Source: Pseudomonas sp. Irchel s3b2 (GTDB lineage Bacteria > Pseudomonadota > Gammaproteobacteria > Pseudomonadales > Pseudomonadaceae). From it: a stretch of DNA of 64,000 nucleotides. The stretch lies in NCBI RefSeq assembly GCF_900187445.1, contig NZ_FYEB01000002.1, positions 151,511 through 215,510 on the forward strand. The letters are read 5' to 3'. Positions within the stretch are counted from its first letter, which is position 1. Each line of letters begins with the position of its first letter. Shown here one piece after another: positions 45,962 through 55,720 of the stretch. Both the position numbers and the translations under genes were made by a program. Under the pieces are notes generated by a model, which was not told the DNA's origin, did not search any database, and saw only the letters and a program-made list of their open reading frames with translations.

Positions 45962-46725
45962 CTGGCTGGCGCCTGTTGCTGACGCGCCCTGCGGATGAAT
46001 CGGTGGCGCTTGCCCGTGTGCTGGCCAACGCGGGGGTTTTCAGCAGCAGCTTGCCGCTTTTGGATATCGAGCCGATTCCAGCCTCTGACACAATGCGCGA
46101 AGTGATTCAGAACCTGGATAGCTATAGCGCGGTGATCGTGGTCAGCAAACCGGCCGCCAGAATCGCTGTCGATCTGCTCAACCAGTACTGGCCGCAACCA
46201 CCGGGTCTGAAGTGGTTCAGCGTGGGTGCGGCGACGGCGCAGATCCTCGAGGATAATGGGCTGGATGTGAGCTTCCCGGTCGACGGCGATGATAGCGAAG
46301 CCTTACTTGACCTTGTGCCGTTGCGCGAGGCTGTCGCCCGACCCGATCCACGGGTGCTGATCATGCGCGGGGAGGGTGGGCGCGAGTTGCTGGCTGAGCG
46401 TTTGCGCGAGCTTGGTGCTAGTGTCGAGTATCTGGAGTTGTACCGGCGCGGTCTGCCGCAATACCCGCCGGCAACGCTGCCTGGCCGGATCGAAGCGGAA
46501 CGCTTGAACGGGCTGGTGGTCAGCAGTGGACAGGGTTTTGAGCACCTGCACCAATTGGCTGGCGATGCCTGGCCGAGCATGGTGCGGTTGCCGTTGTTTG
46601 TTCCAAGCCCCAGGGTCGCCGAGTTGGCACGTGCCGCCGGGGCCCAAACAGTTGTGGATTGTCGCGGCGCCAGTGCCGCGGCCTTGCTGGCGGCGTTACG
46701 GGAGCATCCCGTGCCCGTTTTCTAA
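45958..46725 (+). CDS. hemD: Uroporphyrinogen-III synthase
   Basis: Cyclizes hydroxymethylbilane to uroporphyrinogen III. The 255-residue protein starts at GTG in a GTGA overlap with hemC. Sequence is divergent as usual for HemD; recognisable parts are [10 protein letters not shown] (5-14), [20 protein letters not shown] and [12 protein letters not shown]. Coupled to hemC and followed by hemX. Confidence 0.93.
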   Translation: MTGWRLLLTRPADESVALARVLANAGVFSSSLPLLDIEPIPASDTMREVIQNLDSYSAVIVVSKPAARIAVDLLNQYWPQPPGLKWFSVGAATAQILEDNGLDVSFPVDGDDSEALLDLVPLREAVARPDPRVLIMRGEGGRELLAERLRELGASVEYLELYRRGLPQYPPATLPGRIEAERLNGLVVSSGQGFEHLHQLAGDAWPSMVRLPLFVPSPRVAELARAAGAQTVVDCRGASAAALLAALREHPVPVF

Positions 46726-46741
46726 TGCAAAGGATGGATAC

Positions 46742-47884
46742 GTGAGCGAAACAGCCTTGCCTAAAGATGACGTCCGGTCCGTGCTCGATGCACCGGTAGA
46801 AACTGCGCCACCTGCTGTTGAGCAGCGCCGAGGCAATGGGTTGGCAATCGTCGCGCTGCTGTTGGGCGCTGCCGGTGTTGCAGTGGGCGGTTGGGGAGTC
46901 TGGCAGGTGCGTCACCTGCAAGCCAATAACCAGCAGCAGTTGAGTCAGGTACAGGCGTTGAATGATCAGGCGCAGAGCCTGAAGCTCAACGAGCAACGCC
47001 TGACGGCTCGCCTGGAGCAAATGCCGGCGGCCGAGGAACTCGATGCGCGCAGTCGCCTGGTCATTCAACTTCAGGGCGATCAGCAACGCCTGAATCAACG
47101 CCTGGAAACCGTCCTCGGCGCGAGCCGCAAAGACTGGCGCCTGGCCGAAGCCGAGCACTTGCTGCGTCTGGCCAGCCTGCGTCTGTCGGCGTTGCAGGAC
47201 ATCAGCAGCGCTCAGGCCCTGGTGCAAGGGGCCGATGAGATTCTCCGTGAACAGAACGACCCGGGGGCGTTTGCCGCCCGCGAGCAAGTGGCCAAAACCC
47301 TGGTAGCCCTGCGCAGTACCGAACAGCCGGATCGCACCGGGTTGTTCCTGCGACTCGGCGCCTTGCGTGATCAAGTGATCAATCTCACCGAGCTGGCGCC
47401 TGAGTACAAGGACCGAGGCGAGTCCCTGCTGGGCCTGACCGCCGATGGCGACGGTGCTAGTCGCTGGGCGCAATGGTGGGATCAGATCTCGCGTTATATC
47501 CGCATCGATTTCAACGCCGACAAGAATGTCCGGCCGTTGCTGGCAGGGCAGAGCCTGAGCCAGGTGCGTCTGGCCCTGAGCCTGGCGCTGGAGCAGGCGC
47601 AATGGGCAGCGCTCAATGGACAAGCCGCGGTTTACACCCAGGCGCTGGCCGAAGCGCGGGACGTGCTCAAGGGCAACTTCAACCCGGACAACCCTCAGAG
47701 CAAAATCATGCTGGAGCAGGTGGCCGAGTTGAGCAAGCAGCCAGTTACGGTGGTCACACCGGATCTGACCGGCACGTTGAGTTCGGTTCAGGCCTACCTT
47801 GAGCGGCGCAACGTCAACGCCGAGGACTCGGTGAAACCGCTGGCCAAACCTGCCGCAAGCACTCTGCAGGAGGCAACGCCATGA
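46742..47884 (+). CDS. hemX: HemX-type membrane protein (uroporphyrinogen-III C-methyltransferase family)
   Basis: A 380-residue inner-membrane protein starting at GTG 46742 (AAGGA upstream). It has a cytoplasmic N terminus, one membrane helix (about 34-56, LAIVALLLGAAGVAVGGWGVW) and a periplasmic coiled-coil region (QVQALNDQAQSLKLNEQRL). Database names call it a methyltransferase, but no SAM-binding motif is visible. Conserved between hemD and hemY; role in the haem pathway is unproven. Confidence 0.88.
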   Translation: MSETALPKDDVRSVLDAPVETAPPAVEQRRGNGLAIVALLLGAAGVAVGGWGVWQVRHLQANNQQQLSQVQALNDQAQSLKLNEQRLTARLEQMPAAEELDARSRLVIQLQGDQQRLNQRLETVLGASRKDWRLAEAEHLLRLASLRLSALQDISSAQALVQGADEILREQNDPGAFAAREQVAKTLVALRSTEQPDRTGLFLRLGALRDQVINLTELAPEYKDRGESLLGLTADGDGASRWAQWWDQISRYIRIDFNADKNVRPLLAGQSLSQVRLALSLALEQAQWAALNGQAAVYTQALAEARDVLKGNFNPDNPQSKIMLEQVAELSKQPVTVVTPDLTGTLSSVQAYLERRNVNAEDSVKPLAKPAASTLQEATP

Positions 47885-49119
47885 AGCGCCTCTATGTGAT
47901 CGTGTTCGTGGTCATCGCCGCTGCCGCCGCACTGGGGCTGGCGATTGCCGAGCATTCCGGCTACGTGCTGATCGCCTACAAAACTTTCCGTTACGAATCG
48001 AGCCTGTGGGCAACCCTGGCTCTGGTGGTCGTGCTGTGGCTGGTGTTCTGGGGCATCAAGGCGTTGGTCGAGCTGGTGACGACTTCCGGTGGAGTGGTCA
48101 ATCCATGGTCGCGGCGCAATCGCAGTCGACGGGTGCAAGTGGCGATCGAGCATGGCCAGCTGGATTTGGCCGAGGGCCGCTGGGCCAGTGCGCAGCGTCA
48201 TCTGTATCGCGCGGCGGAAGCCGAGCGCCAGCCGTTGCTCTATTACCTCGGTGCCGCCCGTGCCGCGAACGAACAAGGTCACTACGAGGAAAGCGACAAC
48301 CTGCTGGAGCGCGCTCTGGAGCGACAGCCTCAGGCCGAGCTGGCGATTGCCTTGAATCATGCCCAATTGCAGACCGACCGCGGCGATACAGAAGGCGCGC
48401 TGGTGACCCTGCAAGCCATGCACGAGCGTCATCCTCATAATGTCCAGACCCTGCGCCAATTGCAGCGCTTGCTTCAGCAGCGGGGCGACTGGTCGGCTGT
48501 GATTCGCTTGTTGCCAGAGTTACGCAAGGACAAGGTGCTGCCACCGACCGAGCTGGCTGAACTGGAGCGTCGCGCCTGGGGTGAGAATCTTTCGTTGGCG
48601 GCGCACCGGGAAGAGGACGGAACGGTCGGGTTGCAATCGCTCAATCGCGCCTGGCAACAACTCACCGCCGCTCAACGCCAGGAACCGCAACTGGTGTTGG
48701 CCTATGCCGAGCAGTTGCGGCAATTGGGGGCGCAGGTCGAGGCCGAAGAGATCCTGCGTGCAGCCCTCAAGCGCCAATACGACAGCCATCTGGCGCGCTT
48801 GTACGGGCTGGTTCGCGGCAGCGATCCGGCCAGGCAACTGCACATCGCCGAGGGTTGGCTCAAGGATCATCCCGCCGACCCGAGCCTGTTGCTGACGTTG
48901 GGCCGTTTGTGTCTGCAAAGCAGTCTGTGGGGCAAGGCCAGGGATTATCTGGAAAGCAGTCTGCGGGTGCAGCGCAACCCTGAAGCCTGCGCCGAACTGG
49001 CGCGGTTGCTGGCGCAACTGGGTGACACCGAACGCAGTAATCAGCTGTTCCAGGAGGGCTTGGGTCTATTGGATGAGCGCTTGCTGGCGGCACCATTGCC
49101 AGTACCGGCTCACGCCTGA
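47881..49119 (+). CDS. hemY: HemY-type TPR membrane protein
   Basis: A 412-residue protein with two N-terminal membrane helices (about 5-22 and 42-62) and a long periplasmic or cytoplasmic TPR-like helical array (about 90-400). This is the gammaproteobacterial HemY linked to haem synthesis, not the protoporphyrinogen oxidase of Bacillus. It overlaps hemX by 4 bp and ends the hemCDXY run. Confidence 0.9.
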   Translation: MKRLYVIVFVVIAAAAALGLAIAEHSGYVLIAYKTFRYESSLWATLALVVVLWLVFWGIKALVELVTTSGGVVNPWSRRNRSRRVQVAIEHGQLDLAEGRWASAQRHLYRAAEAERQPLLYYLGAARAANEQGHYEESDNLLERALERQPQAELAIALNHAQLQTDRGDTEGALVTLQAMHERHPHNVQTLRQLQRLLQQRGDWSAVIRLLPELRKDKVLPPTELAELERRAWGENLSLAAHREEDGTVGLQSLNRAWQQLTAAQRQEPQLVLAYAEQLRQLGAQVEAEEILRAALKRQYDSHLARLYGLVRGSDPARQLHIAEGWLKDHPADPSLLLTLGRLCLQSSLWGKARDYLESSLRVQRNPEACAELARLLAQLGDTERSNQLFQEGLGLLDERLLAAPLPVPAHA

Positions 49120-49137
49120 TTTCCTGAGTCGGACCTA

Positions 49138-49268
49138 TGTAGCAGCTGGCGCAGCCTGCGTTCGGCTGCGCAGCAGTCGTCATACGTTTAACGCGATCCA
49201 TCTGACCAATCCGTGGTTCCTGTTTTACGACTGCTGCGCAGCCGAACGCAGCCTTCGGCAGCTGCTAC
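49138..49268. repeat. TGTAGCAGCTGGCGCAGCC-type inverted repeat
   Basis: Same family as 36806-36936: arms of about 43 bp in inverted orientation with a spacer of some 45 bp. It fills the start of the 354-bp gap between hemY and dsbB; 49269-49473 shows only probable promoter sequence with no recognisable site. Confidence 0.85.
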
Positions 49269-49473
49269 AAGGGGCGGGAATCGCTCCGAATCCACCACCG
49301 TTTCAGCGTTGTAACCCTTCGCCGACAAAATCCTACAAAGGACTACATCAAGTCCTCTCGACCCTGTCGGGAATTCCCTACACTTCTGCTGAAGTGTCCG
49401 TGGTGGCCTGCCTTGAAAGGCTGCTGCGCTTTCCTCTACCGTAACCGCCTGTCTCCACTGCTACGGAAAAGCC

Positions 49474-50025
49474 ATGTCTTTGGCCTGCTCACGCTCCTTG
49501 TTTTTCATGGTTTTCATTGCAGGTGCCCTGGCCTTGGGCGTTTCCTATTACCTGGAATATGCGGTCGGCCTCAAGCCTTGCGGGTTGTGCCTGTTGCAGC
49601 GGGTTTGTCTGGCGCTGCTCACGGGTGTCTGCCTGGCGGCTTCAGTGCAGGGACCTGGCCGGTTTGGATCCTTCCTGTATTGGTTGCTGGGTCTGCTTTG
49701 CAGTCTGGCGGGTACCGTCACGGCATGGCGGCAAGTGGTGTTGCAGAGCGATCCGGTGCATCAGCTATCGGCATGCTCGCCCAATTTGGCCGATCTGTTC
49801 GCCAGTACGCCCTGGTTGTGTGTCGTGCAGCGCATGTTCAAAGGAACCGCCGACTGCGCGGAAATTTCCTGGACGCTGTTCGACCTGAGCATCCCGGAAT
49901 GGAGTCTGCTGTTCTTCGTTGCGATGATGATTCTGGGCGGGCATCAGTTGTTGCGCCTTGTCTGGATCGCGTGTCAGCGACCGCTCAGCGGCGAGTCGTC
50001 GCACCGGGTACTGGCAGGTGATTAA
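49474..50025 (+). CDS. Disulfide bond formation protein DsbB/DsbH
   Basis: Inner-membrane quinone reductase that reoxidizes DsbA. The 183-residue protein has four membrane helices, a periplasmic CGLC pair at C36/C39 and a second pair likely C101 and C128. P. aeruginosa has two paralogues; this chromosomal position next to algQ corresponds to dsbH/dsbB1, as I recall. Confidence 0.92.
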   Translation: MSLACSRSLFFMVFIAGALALGVSYYLEYAVGLKPCGLCLLQRVCLALLTGVCLAASVQGPGRFGSFLYWLLGLLCSLAGTVTAWRQVVLQSDPVHQLSACSPNLADLFASTPWLCVVQRMFKGTADCAEISWTLFDLSIPEWSLLFFVAMMILGGHQLLRLVWIACQRPLSGESSHRVLAGD

Positions 50026-50204
50026 ACACTTGTATGAACTTTATCTCCTGCGTACCTTGAAGCCATAGGCGCGCGGGCATAATCTGGCCCGCACGTGTCA
50101 TTGGATTTATGTTGCTCGAATGACGCTCTGCCTGGTCGATTCTTGATCTTCAAGTGTGCGACAGGTGTAGAGCAGCATGACCCACAAGGGAAGAGAGAAT
50201 CACC

Positions 50205-50663
50205 ATGCTCGAAAGTTGTCAGAATGCTCAGGAACGTTGGGGTGGAGTGCATCTGCTGATCGATCGCTGGTTGCAGGAGCGTCACGAACTGGTTCGGGCC
50301 TATGACGCTCTTGGCGCCAAGCCCGAAGCTTTGGGCGAGAACCGAAAACCGTTGCAGGAGTTCTGCGGTGTGCTGGTCGACTACGTGTCTGCCGGGCATT
50401 TCGAGATCTACGAACAGCTGACCGGCGAAGCCAAGGCGTTCGGTGATACTCGCGGTCTGGAGTTGGCCGAGACGATTTACCCGCGCATCGACGTCATCAC
50501 CGAGAAGCTGCTGGCGTTCAACGACCTGTGTGATGCCGGTAAGTGTGTGGCGGAGAAATTCAAGGAGCTGGGTGGCTTGTTGCACGAACGCTTCGAACTG
50601 GAAGATTGCCTGATCGAAGTGCTGCACACCGCTCACAAGGAAGAGGATTCGGTTCAGGCCTGA
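50205..50663 (+). CDS. algQ: Anti-RNA polymerase sigma-70 factor AlgQ (Rsd)
   Basis: Binds sigma-70 region 4 and shifts sigma factor use; in P. aeruginosa it affects alginate and iron genes. The 152-residue all-helical protein starts [14 protein letters not shown], with [16 protein letters not shown] and [23 protein letters not shown] as in Rsd. A terminator follows. Confidence 0.95.
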   Translation: MLESCQNAQERWGGVHLLIDRWLQERHELVRAYDALGAKPEALGENRKPLQEFCGVLVDYVSAGHFEIYEQLTGEAKAFGDTRGLELAETIYPRIDVITEKLLAFNDLCDAGKCVAEKFKELGGLLHERFELEDCLIEVLHTAHKEEDSVQA

Positions 50664-50695
50664 GCCCTTCTCGCAAGACTCCTCCCAAGAAACCA

Positions 50696-50726
50696 GAAAC
50701 GGTGCGCAATGCGCGCCGTTTTTCGT
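50696..50726 (+). terminator. Intrinsic terminator after algQ
   Basis: ACGGTGCGC-aat-GCGCGCCGTTTTT: nearly perfect GC stem plus T tract, about 35 bp after the algQ stop and just before the convergent FKBP gene. Confidence 0.8.
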
Positions 50727-50735
50727 TTCCGGTTT

Positions 50736-51401
50736 TCAGCTTGTAGCACCACGCAATTCAACTTCGAATACCAGCGGCGTGAACGGCGCGATCAAGTCGC
50801 CGGCACCGTCGGCACCATAGGCTTGGGCCGATGGAATCACCAGGCGCCATTTCGCGCCGACCGGCATGTTTTGCAACGCACTGCGCCATCCGCTGATTAC
50901 GCTATCAAGACTGAACCACTGCGGCTGGCTGTTCTGGTCGAACACTGAGCCGTCAGGCAGGCGTCCGATATACAGCACCTGGACCTTGCCGCTCGGACCC
51001 GCCTTGGCGCCGGTGCCTGAAGTGAGCTCCGTCAGCAATATTCCATCTGCCAGTTCGCGAACACCGGGTTTGGCTTTTTCCTCAGCGAGAAAACGTCGCT
51101 CGCTTTCCAAAGCCAATTCGCTTTGCGGTACAGGTGATTGCATGGCAATCCGGGCCTCATGCTCGGCCAGAATCTGTTCGATCCGCTCATCTTTCAGTGC
51201 CAGCGGCTTGCCTTGATAGGCTTGCTGCAAACCTTCGAGCAGGGCCTGAAGTTGCAGGTCCGGAACCTCCTGGCGCAAGCGTTCGCCAAGGCTTGCGCCC
51301 AAGCTGTAAGCGAGGTCGTGAGCGTCATTTGCGGCAGTTTTTTCGGCGGCCTGGGCTGTAGAAAAAAACACGCACAGCGATAAAAAAAAGTAGCGCGACA
51401 T
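50736..51401 (-). CDS. FKBP-type peptidyl-prolyl isomerase
   Basis: Periplasmic proline isomerase of 221 residues (start ATG 51401, GGAG seven bases upstream; a GTG lies 6 bp earlier). It has a signal peptide (FFLSLCVFFSTAQAA), an N-terminal dimerization domain as in FkpA/Mip (about 25-110) and a C-terminal FKBP domain (about 120-220: VQVLYIGRLPDGSVFD, SALQNMPVGAKWRLVIPS, PLVFEVELRG). Convergent with algQ. Confidence 0.92.
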   Translation of the reverse strand: MSRYFFLSLCVFFSTAQAAEKTAANDAHDLAYSLGASLGERLRQEVPDLQLQALLEGLQQAYQGKPLALKDERIEQILAEHEARIAMQSPVPQSELALESERRFLAEEKAKPGVRELADGILLTELTSGTGAKAGPSGKVQVLYIGRLPDGSVFDQNSQPQWFSLDSVISGWRSALQNMPVGAKWRLVIPSAQAYGADGAGDLIAPFTPLVFEVELRGATS

Positions 51402-51593
51402 GGGCACTCTCCGACCTGAGATGCGCAGGATTATGCCAGTGGGAATGCGCTCGAAGGTGAACTGGTTTTACCTGAGTGCAGAACTTTTTTGCTCTGTTGC
51501 AACGGAGTGCTTTCGATACTGTCAACATGCCCTAGCGGCGCTTGCAGCAGAGGTCTAGTATGAGCCGCATTCACGCCAGCCAGGAGGTAAACC

Positions 51594-52694
51594 ATGTCGG
51601 CCACCAAGAAGCCAGTAAATACTCCGTTGCACTTACTCCAACAACTCTCGGGCAGCTTGCTCGAGCATTTGGAAAACGCTTGTTCCCAAGCTCTGGCTGA
51701 TGCTGAAAAACTGCTCGCCAAGTTGGAAAAGCAGCGCGGAAAAGCGCAGGAAAAACTGCACAAATCCCGGACCAAATTGCAGGACGCTGCGGCGGCCGGC
51801 AAAGCCAAGGCGCAAGCCAAGGCCAAAGAGGCGGTGAAAGAACTTGAGGACTTGCTCGATGCCCTCAAGGGTCGCCAGTCCGAAACGCGCAGCTACATCC
51901 TGCAACTCAAACGCGACGCTCAAGAAAGCCTGAAACTGGCCCAAGGTGTCGGTCGTGTCCAAGAGGCTGTCGGCAAGGCGTTGTCCCTGCGTTCGGCCAA
52001 GCCAGCTGCGGCACCTGCGAAGAAAGCCGCGGCCAAACCAGCTGCTGCAAAAGCACCGGCCAAGCCTGCTGCCAAAGCTTCGGTGAAAGCCGTCGCCAAG
52101 CCAGCCGCAAAACCGGCGGCGAAAAAAACAGTCGCTGCCAGTGCTGCGAAACCAGCGGCTAAAACGACGGCTGCCAAACCTGCCGCCAAGCCAGCTGCTG
52201 CTAAAACAACTGCTGCCAAAACAGCTGCGAAACCCGCCGTTGCAAAAACTGCACCGGCAAAACCAGCGGCTAAACCGGCTGCCAAGCCAGCCGCTAGAAC
52301 TGCCGCCGCGAAACCGGCTGCCAAGCCAGCCGCCAAACCTGTCGCGGCTAAAACCGCCGCAGCCAAGCCTGCTGCGAAACCCGCTGCAAAAGCTGCGGCC
52401 AAACCCGCCGCGAAACCGGCTGCCAAAACTGCTGCTGCGAAATCGGCCGCTGCTGCCAAGCCAGCCACTGCCGTCAAACCAACCGCTGCAAAACCAGCAG
52501 CCAAGCCAGCTGCAAAACCGGCCGTGAAAAAGCCCGTCGCCGCTGCCAAACCGGCTGCTGCGCCAGCGATCAAGCCAGCAACTCCGGCCCCGGCCTCCTC
52601 GGCTTCGCCCGCACCTGCAGCAACCACCTCGACCACCACGTCTGCGCCAACGCCAGCCGCACCGTCGAGCACCACCCCAACCAGCGCTTCCTAA
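51594..52694 (+). CDS. algP: Histone H1-like protein AlgP
   Basis: A 366-residue DNA-binding protein that in P. aeruginosa modulates algD expression. Residues 1-130 form a helical domain (LLQQLSGSLLEHLENACSQA, then a Lys-rich coiled coil). Residues about 135-330 consist of KPAA/AAKPAAK repeats like histone H1 tails, and the end is a Pro/Ala/Thr/Ser tail. Repeat number is expected to vary between strains. Its 3' end overlaps the convergent TIGR02444 gene by 4 bp. Confidence 0.94.
   Translation: MSATKKPVNTPLHLLQQLSGSLLEHLENACSQALADAEKLLAKLEKQRGKAQEKLHKSRTKLQDAAAAGKAKAQAKAKEAVKELEDLLDALKGRQSETRSYILQLKRDAQESLKLAQGVGRVQEAVGKALSLRSAKPAAAPAKKAAAKPAAAKAPAKPAAKASVKAVAKPAAKPAAKKTVAASAAKPAAKTTAAKPAAKPAAAKTTAAKTAAKPAVAKTAPAKPAAKPAAKPAARTAAAKPAAKPAAKPVAAKTAAAKPAAKPAAKAAAKPAAKPAAKTAAAKSAAAAKPATAVKPTAAKPAAKPAAKPAVKKPVAAAKPAAAPAIKPATPAPASSASPAPAATTSTTTSAPTPAAPSSTTPTSAS
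52010..52600 (+). repeat. Tandem KPAA-coding repeats inside algP
   Basis: Degenerate 12- to 15-bp units of the type AAGCCAGCTGCC / AAACCGGCTGCC encode Lys-Pro-Ala-Ala. The array is imperfect and is the only extended tandem repeat in the window; length change by slippage or recombination is likely. Confidence 0.9.
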
Positions 52695-53155
52695 GTGCCG
52701 GTTACCGCGACGCGCAGCTGATGCAGCGCGTCGCGGTTCAGGTTGGCGGCACCTGCCGCCATACCTTCGAGCCAGGCCGTTCGTTCGGTCTCCTCACACT
52801 GCGGCCAACTCTGTGCCAATCGTTCCAGCCGTGACAAGAGATGTCGTTCGGCTTCCATCTCCAGTGATTTTACTTGTTCGCGCAAATCATTCAGCCCGGC
52901 ATCCTCGCTAGCGCCGGCTTTCCATTGCAGGCGCAAGGCGCGCAACGGTTGCACGACATCCGTGTCCCAAGGCCCGGCTACATCACGAAGCAGCTGCAAG
53001 CGTTGTTTGTTGCAGGTGACTCCACGTTCTTCCAGCCACAACCCGCACAACAGCAGGCACACATTCACGCCTGCCGATTGCAATTTCAGGCAGGCATCTT
53101 CAACGCCGGGACGGGCGTAAGTGTCAAGGGAAAAGCTCCACAGGTCAGAGGACAT
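52691..53155 (-). CDS. TIGR02444 family protein
   Basis: A 154-residue protein (MSSDLWSFSLDTYARPGVEDA) of a proteobacterial family of unknown function, with conserved CLLLCGLWLEERG and VVQPLRALR. Mostly helical, no signal. It is divergent from the ABC-F gene and overlaps the 3' end of algP. Confidence 0.85.
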   Translation of the reverse strand: MSSDLWSFSLDTYARPGVEDACLKLQSAGVNVCLLLCGLWLEERGVTCNKQRLQLLRDVAGPWDTDVVQPLRALRLQWKAGASEDAGLNDLREQVKSLEMEAERHLLSRLERLAQSWPQCEETERTAWLEGMAAGAANLNRDALHQLRVAVTGT

Positions 53156-53205
53156 AGTGCTACTCGCGCCAGTTGCGAGCGAAGCTGGTAGACTCCGCCG
53201 CCATT

Positions 53206-55116
53206 ATGATTCGACTTCAGAACCTGACTTTACAGCGTGGCCCGCAACGTCTGCTAGAAGACGCCGAGCTGACCCTGCACGCCGGCCACAAAGCCGGCCT
53301 CATCGGTGCCAACGGCGCCGGCAAATCGAGCCTGTTCGCCTTGATTCGTGGCGAACTGCACCCGGACTCGGGTGACTGCTTCCTGCCGGCCGACTGGCGC
53401 ATCGCCCACATGCGTCAGGAAATCGAGACGCTCGAACGCCTGGCGGTCGACTACGTGCTCGATGGTGACCTGCGTCTGCGCGAGGTGCAACGCGACCTCG
53501 CCGCAGCCGAAGCGGCTCATGACGGTGCCGCTCAGGCCCGCTTGCACTCGGAACTCGACAGCGCCGACGGCTACACCGCCGACGCTCGGGCTCGAAAGCT
53601 GCTGGCCGGCCTTGGGTTCACCAACGAGCAGATGGATCGGCAAGTAGGAGATTTCTCCGGTGGCTGGCGGATGCGTCTGAACCTGGCGCAGGCTTTGATG
53701 TGCCCTTCGGACCTGTTGCTGCTCGACGAACCGACCAACCACTTGGATCTCGACGCCATCATCTGGCTCGAAGAGTGGCTTAAAAGCTATCCCGGCACCT
53801 TGCTGCTGATTTCCCACGACCGGGACTTCCTCGATGCCGTGGTCGATCACGTAGCCCACGTCGATCAACGCAAGATCACCCTGTATCGCGGTGGTTATAG
53901 CGCCTTCGAGCGCGCCCGTGCCGAACGTCTGGCCCAGCAACAACAGGCCTACGAGAAGCAGCAGGCGCAACGTGCGCACATGGAAAGCTACATCGCCCGC
54001 TTCAAGGCCCAGGCCACCAAGGCCCGTCAGGCCCAGAGCCGGATCAAGGCGCTGGAGCGGATGGAAGAGTTGTCCGCCGCGCACGTCGATTCGCCGTTCG
54101 ATTTCGTCTTCCGCGAGTCGACGAAAATTTCCAGTCCGCTGATCGACCTGTCGGATGCTCGTCTGGGTTACGGCGACAAAGCCGTGCTGGAGAAGGTCAA
54201 GCTGCAACTGACTCCTGGCGCGCGGATCGGTTTGCTCGGCCCGAACGGCGCGGGTAAATCGACCCTGATCAAAAACCTCGCCGGTGAACTCGAACCGTTG
54301 GCTGGTCGCCTGACGCGCGGTGAAAACACCGTCGTTGGCTACTTCGCCCAGCATCAGCTGGATTCCCTCGACTCCAAGGCCAGCCCGTTGCTGCACTTGC
54401 AGCGCCTGGCGCCGACCGAGCGTGAGCAGGCCCTGCGCGACTTTCTCGGTGGTTTCGACTTCCGCGGCGCGCGTATCGATGAGCCGGTGCTGAATTTCTC
54501 CGGCGGTGAGAAGGCGCGTCTGGCCTTGGCATTGATCGCTTGGGATCGACCGAACTTGTTGCTGCTCGATGAACCGACCAACCACCTGGATCTGGAAATG
54601 CGTCTGGCGCTGACCATGGCCCTGCAGGAATTCAGTGGTGCGGTACTGGTGGTCTCACACGATCGCCACCTGCTCAAAAGCACCACCGACAATTTCTATC
54701 TGGTGGCAGACGGCAAGGTCGAGGAGTTCGACGGCGACCTGGAAGACTACGCCCGTTGGCTGGTCGAATACCGTCAACGCAATGCCCCGGTCAGCAACAC
54801 TCCGGTCAATCCGGACAAGACCGACAAGAAGGCCCAGCGCCAGGCCGCTGCTGCATTGCGTCAGCAGTTGGCACCGCACAAGCGCGAGGCCGACAAGCTT
54901 GAAGCCGAGTTGGGCAAGCTGCACGAGAAGCTGGCGAAGATCGATACCAGTCTTGGCGACAGCGACATGTATGAACCGATGCGCAAGAACGACTTGCGTG
55001 ATCTGCTGGCTGAGCAGGCCAAGCTGAAGGTGCGTGAAGCCGAACTGGAAGAAGCCTGGATGGAAGCGCTGGAACTGCTGGAAAGCATGCAGGCGGAGCT
55101 GGAGGCGCTGTCCTGA
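53206..55116 (+). CDS. ABC-F family ATPase (YheS/Uup-type)
   Basis: Cytoplasmic ribosome-associated ATPase without membrane domains. The 636-residue protein (ATG 53206, MIRLQNLTLQRGPQRLL) carries two ABC cassettes: Walker A GANGAGKSS (about 32-40) and GPNGAGKST (about 345-353), signatures FSGGWRMRL and FSGGEKARL, and LLLDEPTNHLDL twice, joined by a charged P-site-tRNA-interaction linker (about 235-290). A C-terminal coiled coil follows. Its stop shares a base with the start of the MscS-like gene. Confidence 0.93.
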   Translation: MIRLQNLTLQRGPQRLLEDAELTLHAGHKAGLIGANGAGKSSLFALIRGELHPDSGDCFLPADWRIAHMRQEIETLERLAVDYVLDGDLRLREVQRDLAAAEAAHDGAAQARLHSELDSADGYTADARARKLLAGLGFTNEQMDRQVGDFSGGWRMRLNLAQALMCPSDLLLLDEPTNHLDLDAIIWLEEWLKSYPGTLLLISHDRDFLDAVVDHVAHVDQRKITLYRGGYSAFERARAERLAQQQQAYEKQQAQRAHMESYIARFKAQATKARQAQSRIKALERMEELSAAHVDSPFDFVFRESTKISSPLIDLSDARLGYGDKAVLEKVKLQLTPGARIGLLGPNGAGKSTLIKNLAGELEPLAGRLTRGENTVVGYFAQHQLDSLDSKASPLLHLQRLAPTEREQALRDFLGGFDFRGARIDEPVLNFSGGEKARLALALIAWDRPNLLLLDEPTNHLDLEMRLALTMALQEFSGAVLVVSHDRHLLKSTTDNFYLVADGKVEEFDGDLEDYARWLVEYRQRNAPVSNTPVNPDKTDKKAQRQAAAALRQQLAPHKREADKLEAELGKLHEKLAKIDTSLGDSDMYEPMRKNDLRDLLAEQAKLKVREAELEEAWMEALELLESMQAELEALS

Positions 55117-55697
55117 TGGATGCCTTCAAGTTGCCGTTGCCGGCGATGTGGGTCGAACCGCTCTGGTTGGTCGTGCAAATCCTGCTGATTCTGCTGGCCG
55201 GTTATATTGCCCAGCGCGTCGTCGCTAAATGCCTGACTCGATTGGGCGAGCGCTACCCGTTTCCGCCGCAGTTTTTCATGCCGCTGCGCGGCGGTTTGCG
55301 CTGGCTGATCATGGGCAGTGCGCTGATCTTTGTGCTGGAGCGCCTTGGCGTGTCGGCCACAGTGCTCTGGACGGCGTTGTCCGGTTTCGTGGCGGTAGCC
55401 GCTGTGGCGTTCTTCGCCATGTGGAGCGTGCTGTCCAACCTGCTTTGCGCGATTCTGATCTTTACCGTCGGCCCATTTCGTATCGGTGATGTGGTCGAGT
55501 TGGTGGATACCACCGACAAGCCCGGCGTCAAAGGCCGGGTGGTGGCGATCAATCTGCTCTACACCACGCTGATCGAAGCCGAAGAACTCGGTACCGGCAG
55601 CGCCATGGTGCAAGTGCCCAATAGCCTGTTCTTCCAGCGCTCGGTTCGACGCTGGCGCGGTACGGATGTGTTTCCTTCGAACGGGTTCGAGAAGTAA
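55116..55697 (+). CDS. Small MscS-family mechanosensitive channel protein
   Basis: A 193-residue protein with three membrane helices (about 12-32, 58-78, 88-118) and an MscS beta domain (about 120-185, FRIGDVVELVDT...GVKGRVVAINLLYTTL). It lacks the larger N- and C-terminal domains of long MscS proteins. The ATG overlaps the ABC-F stop in TGATG, so the two are coupled. Confidence 0.88.
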   Translation: MDAFKLPLPAMWVEPLWLVVQILLILLAGYIAQRVVAKCLTRLGERYPFPPQFFMPLRGGLRWLIMGSALIFVLERLGVSATVLWTALSGFVAVAAVAFFAMWSVLSNLLCAILIFTVGPFRIGDVVELVDTTDKPGVKGRVVAINLLYTTLIEAEELGTGSAMVQVPNSLFFQRSVRRWRGTDVFPSNGFEK

Positions 55698-55720
55698 GCC
55701 TTCTGTTGCCTGCCATATCG

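Noticed and set aside
52010..52600. Possible CRISPR array
   Set aside because: The repeats are short, irregular, in frame and encode KPAA; no spacers and no cas genes.
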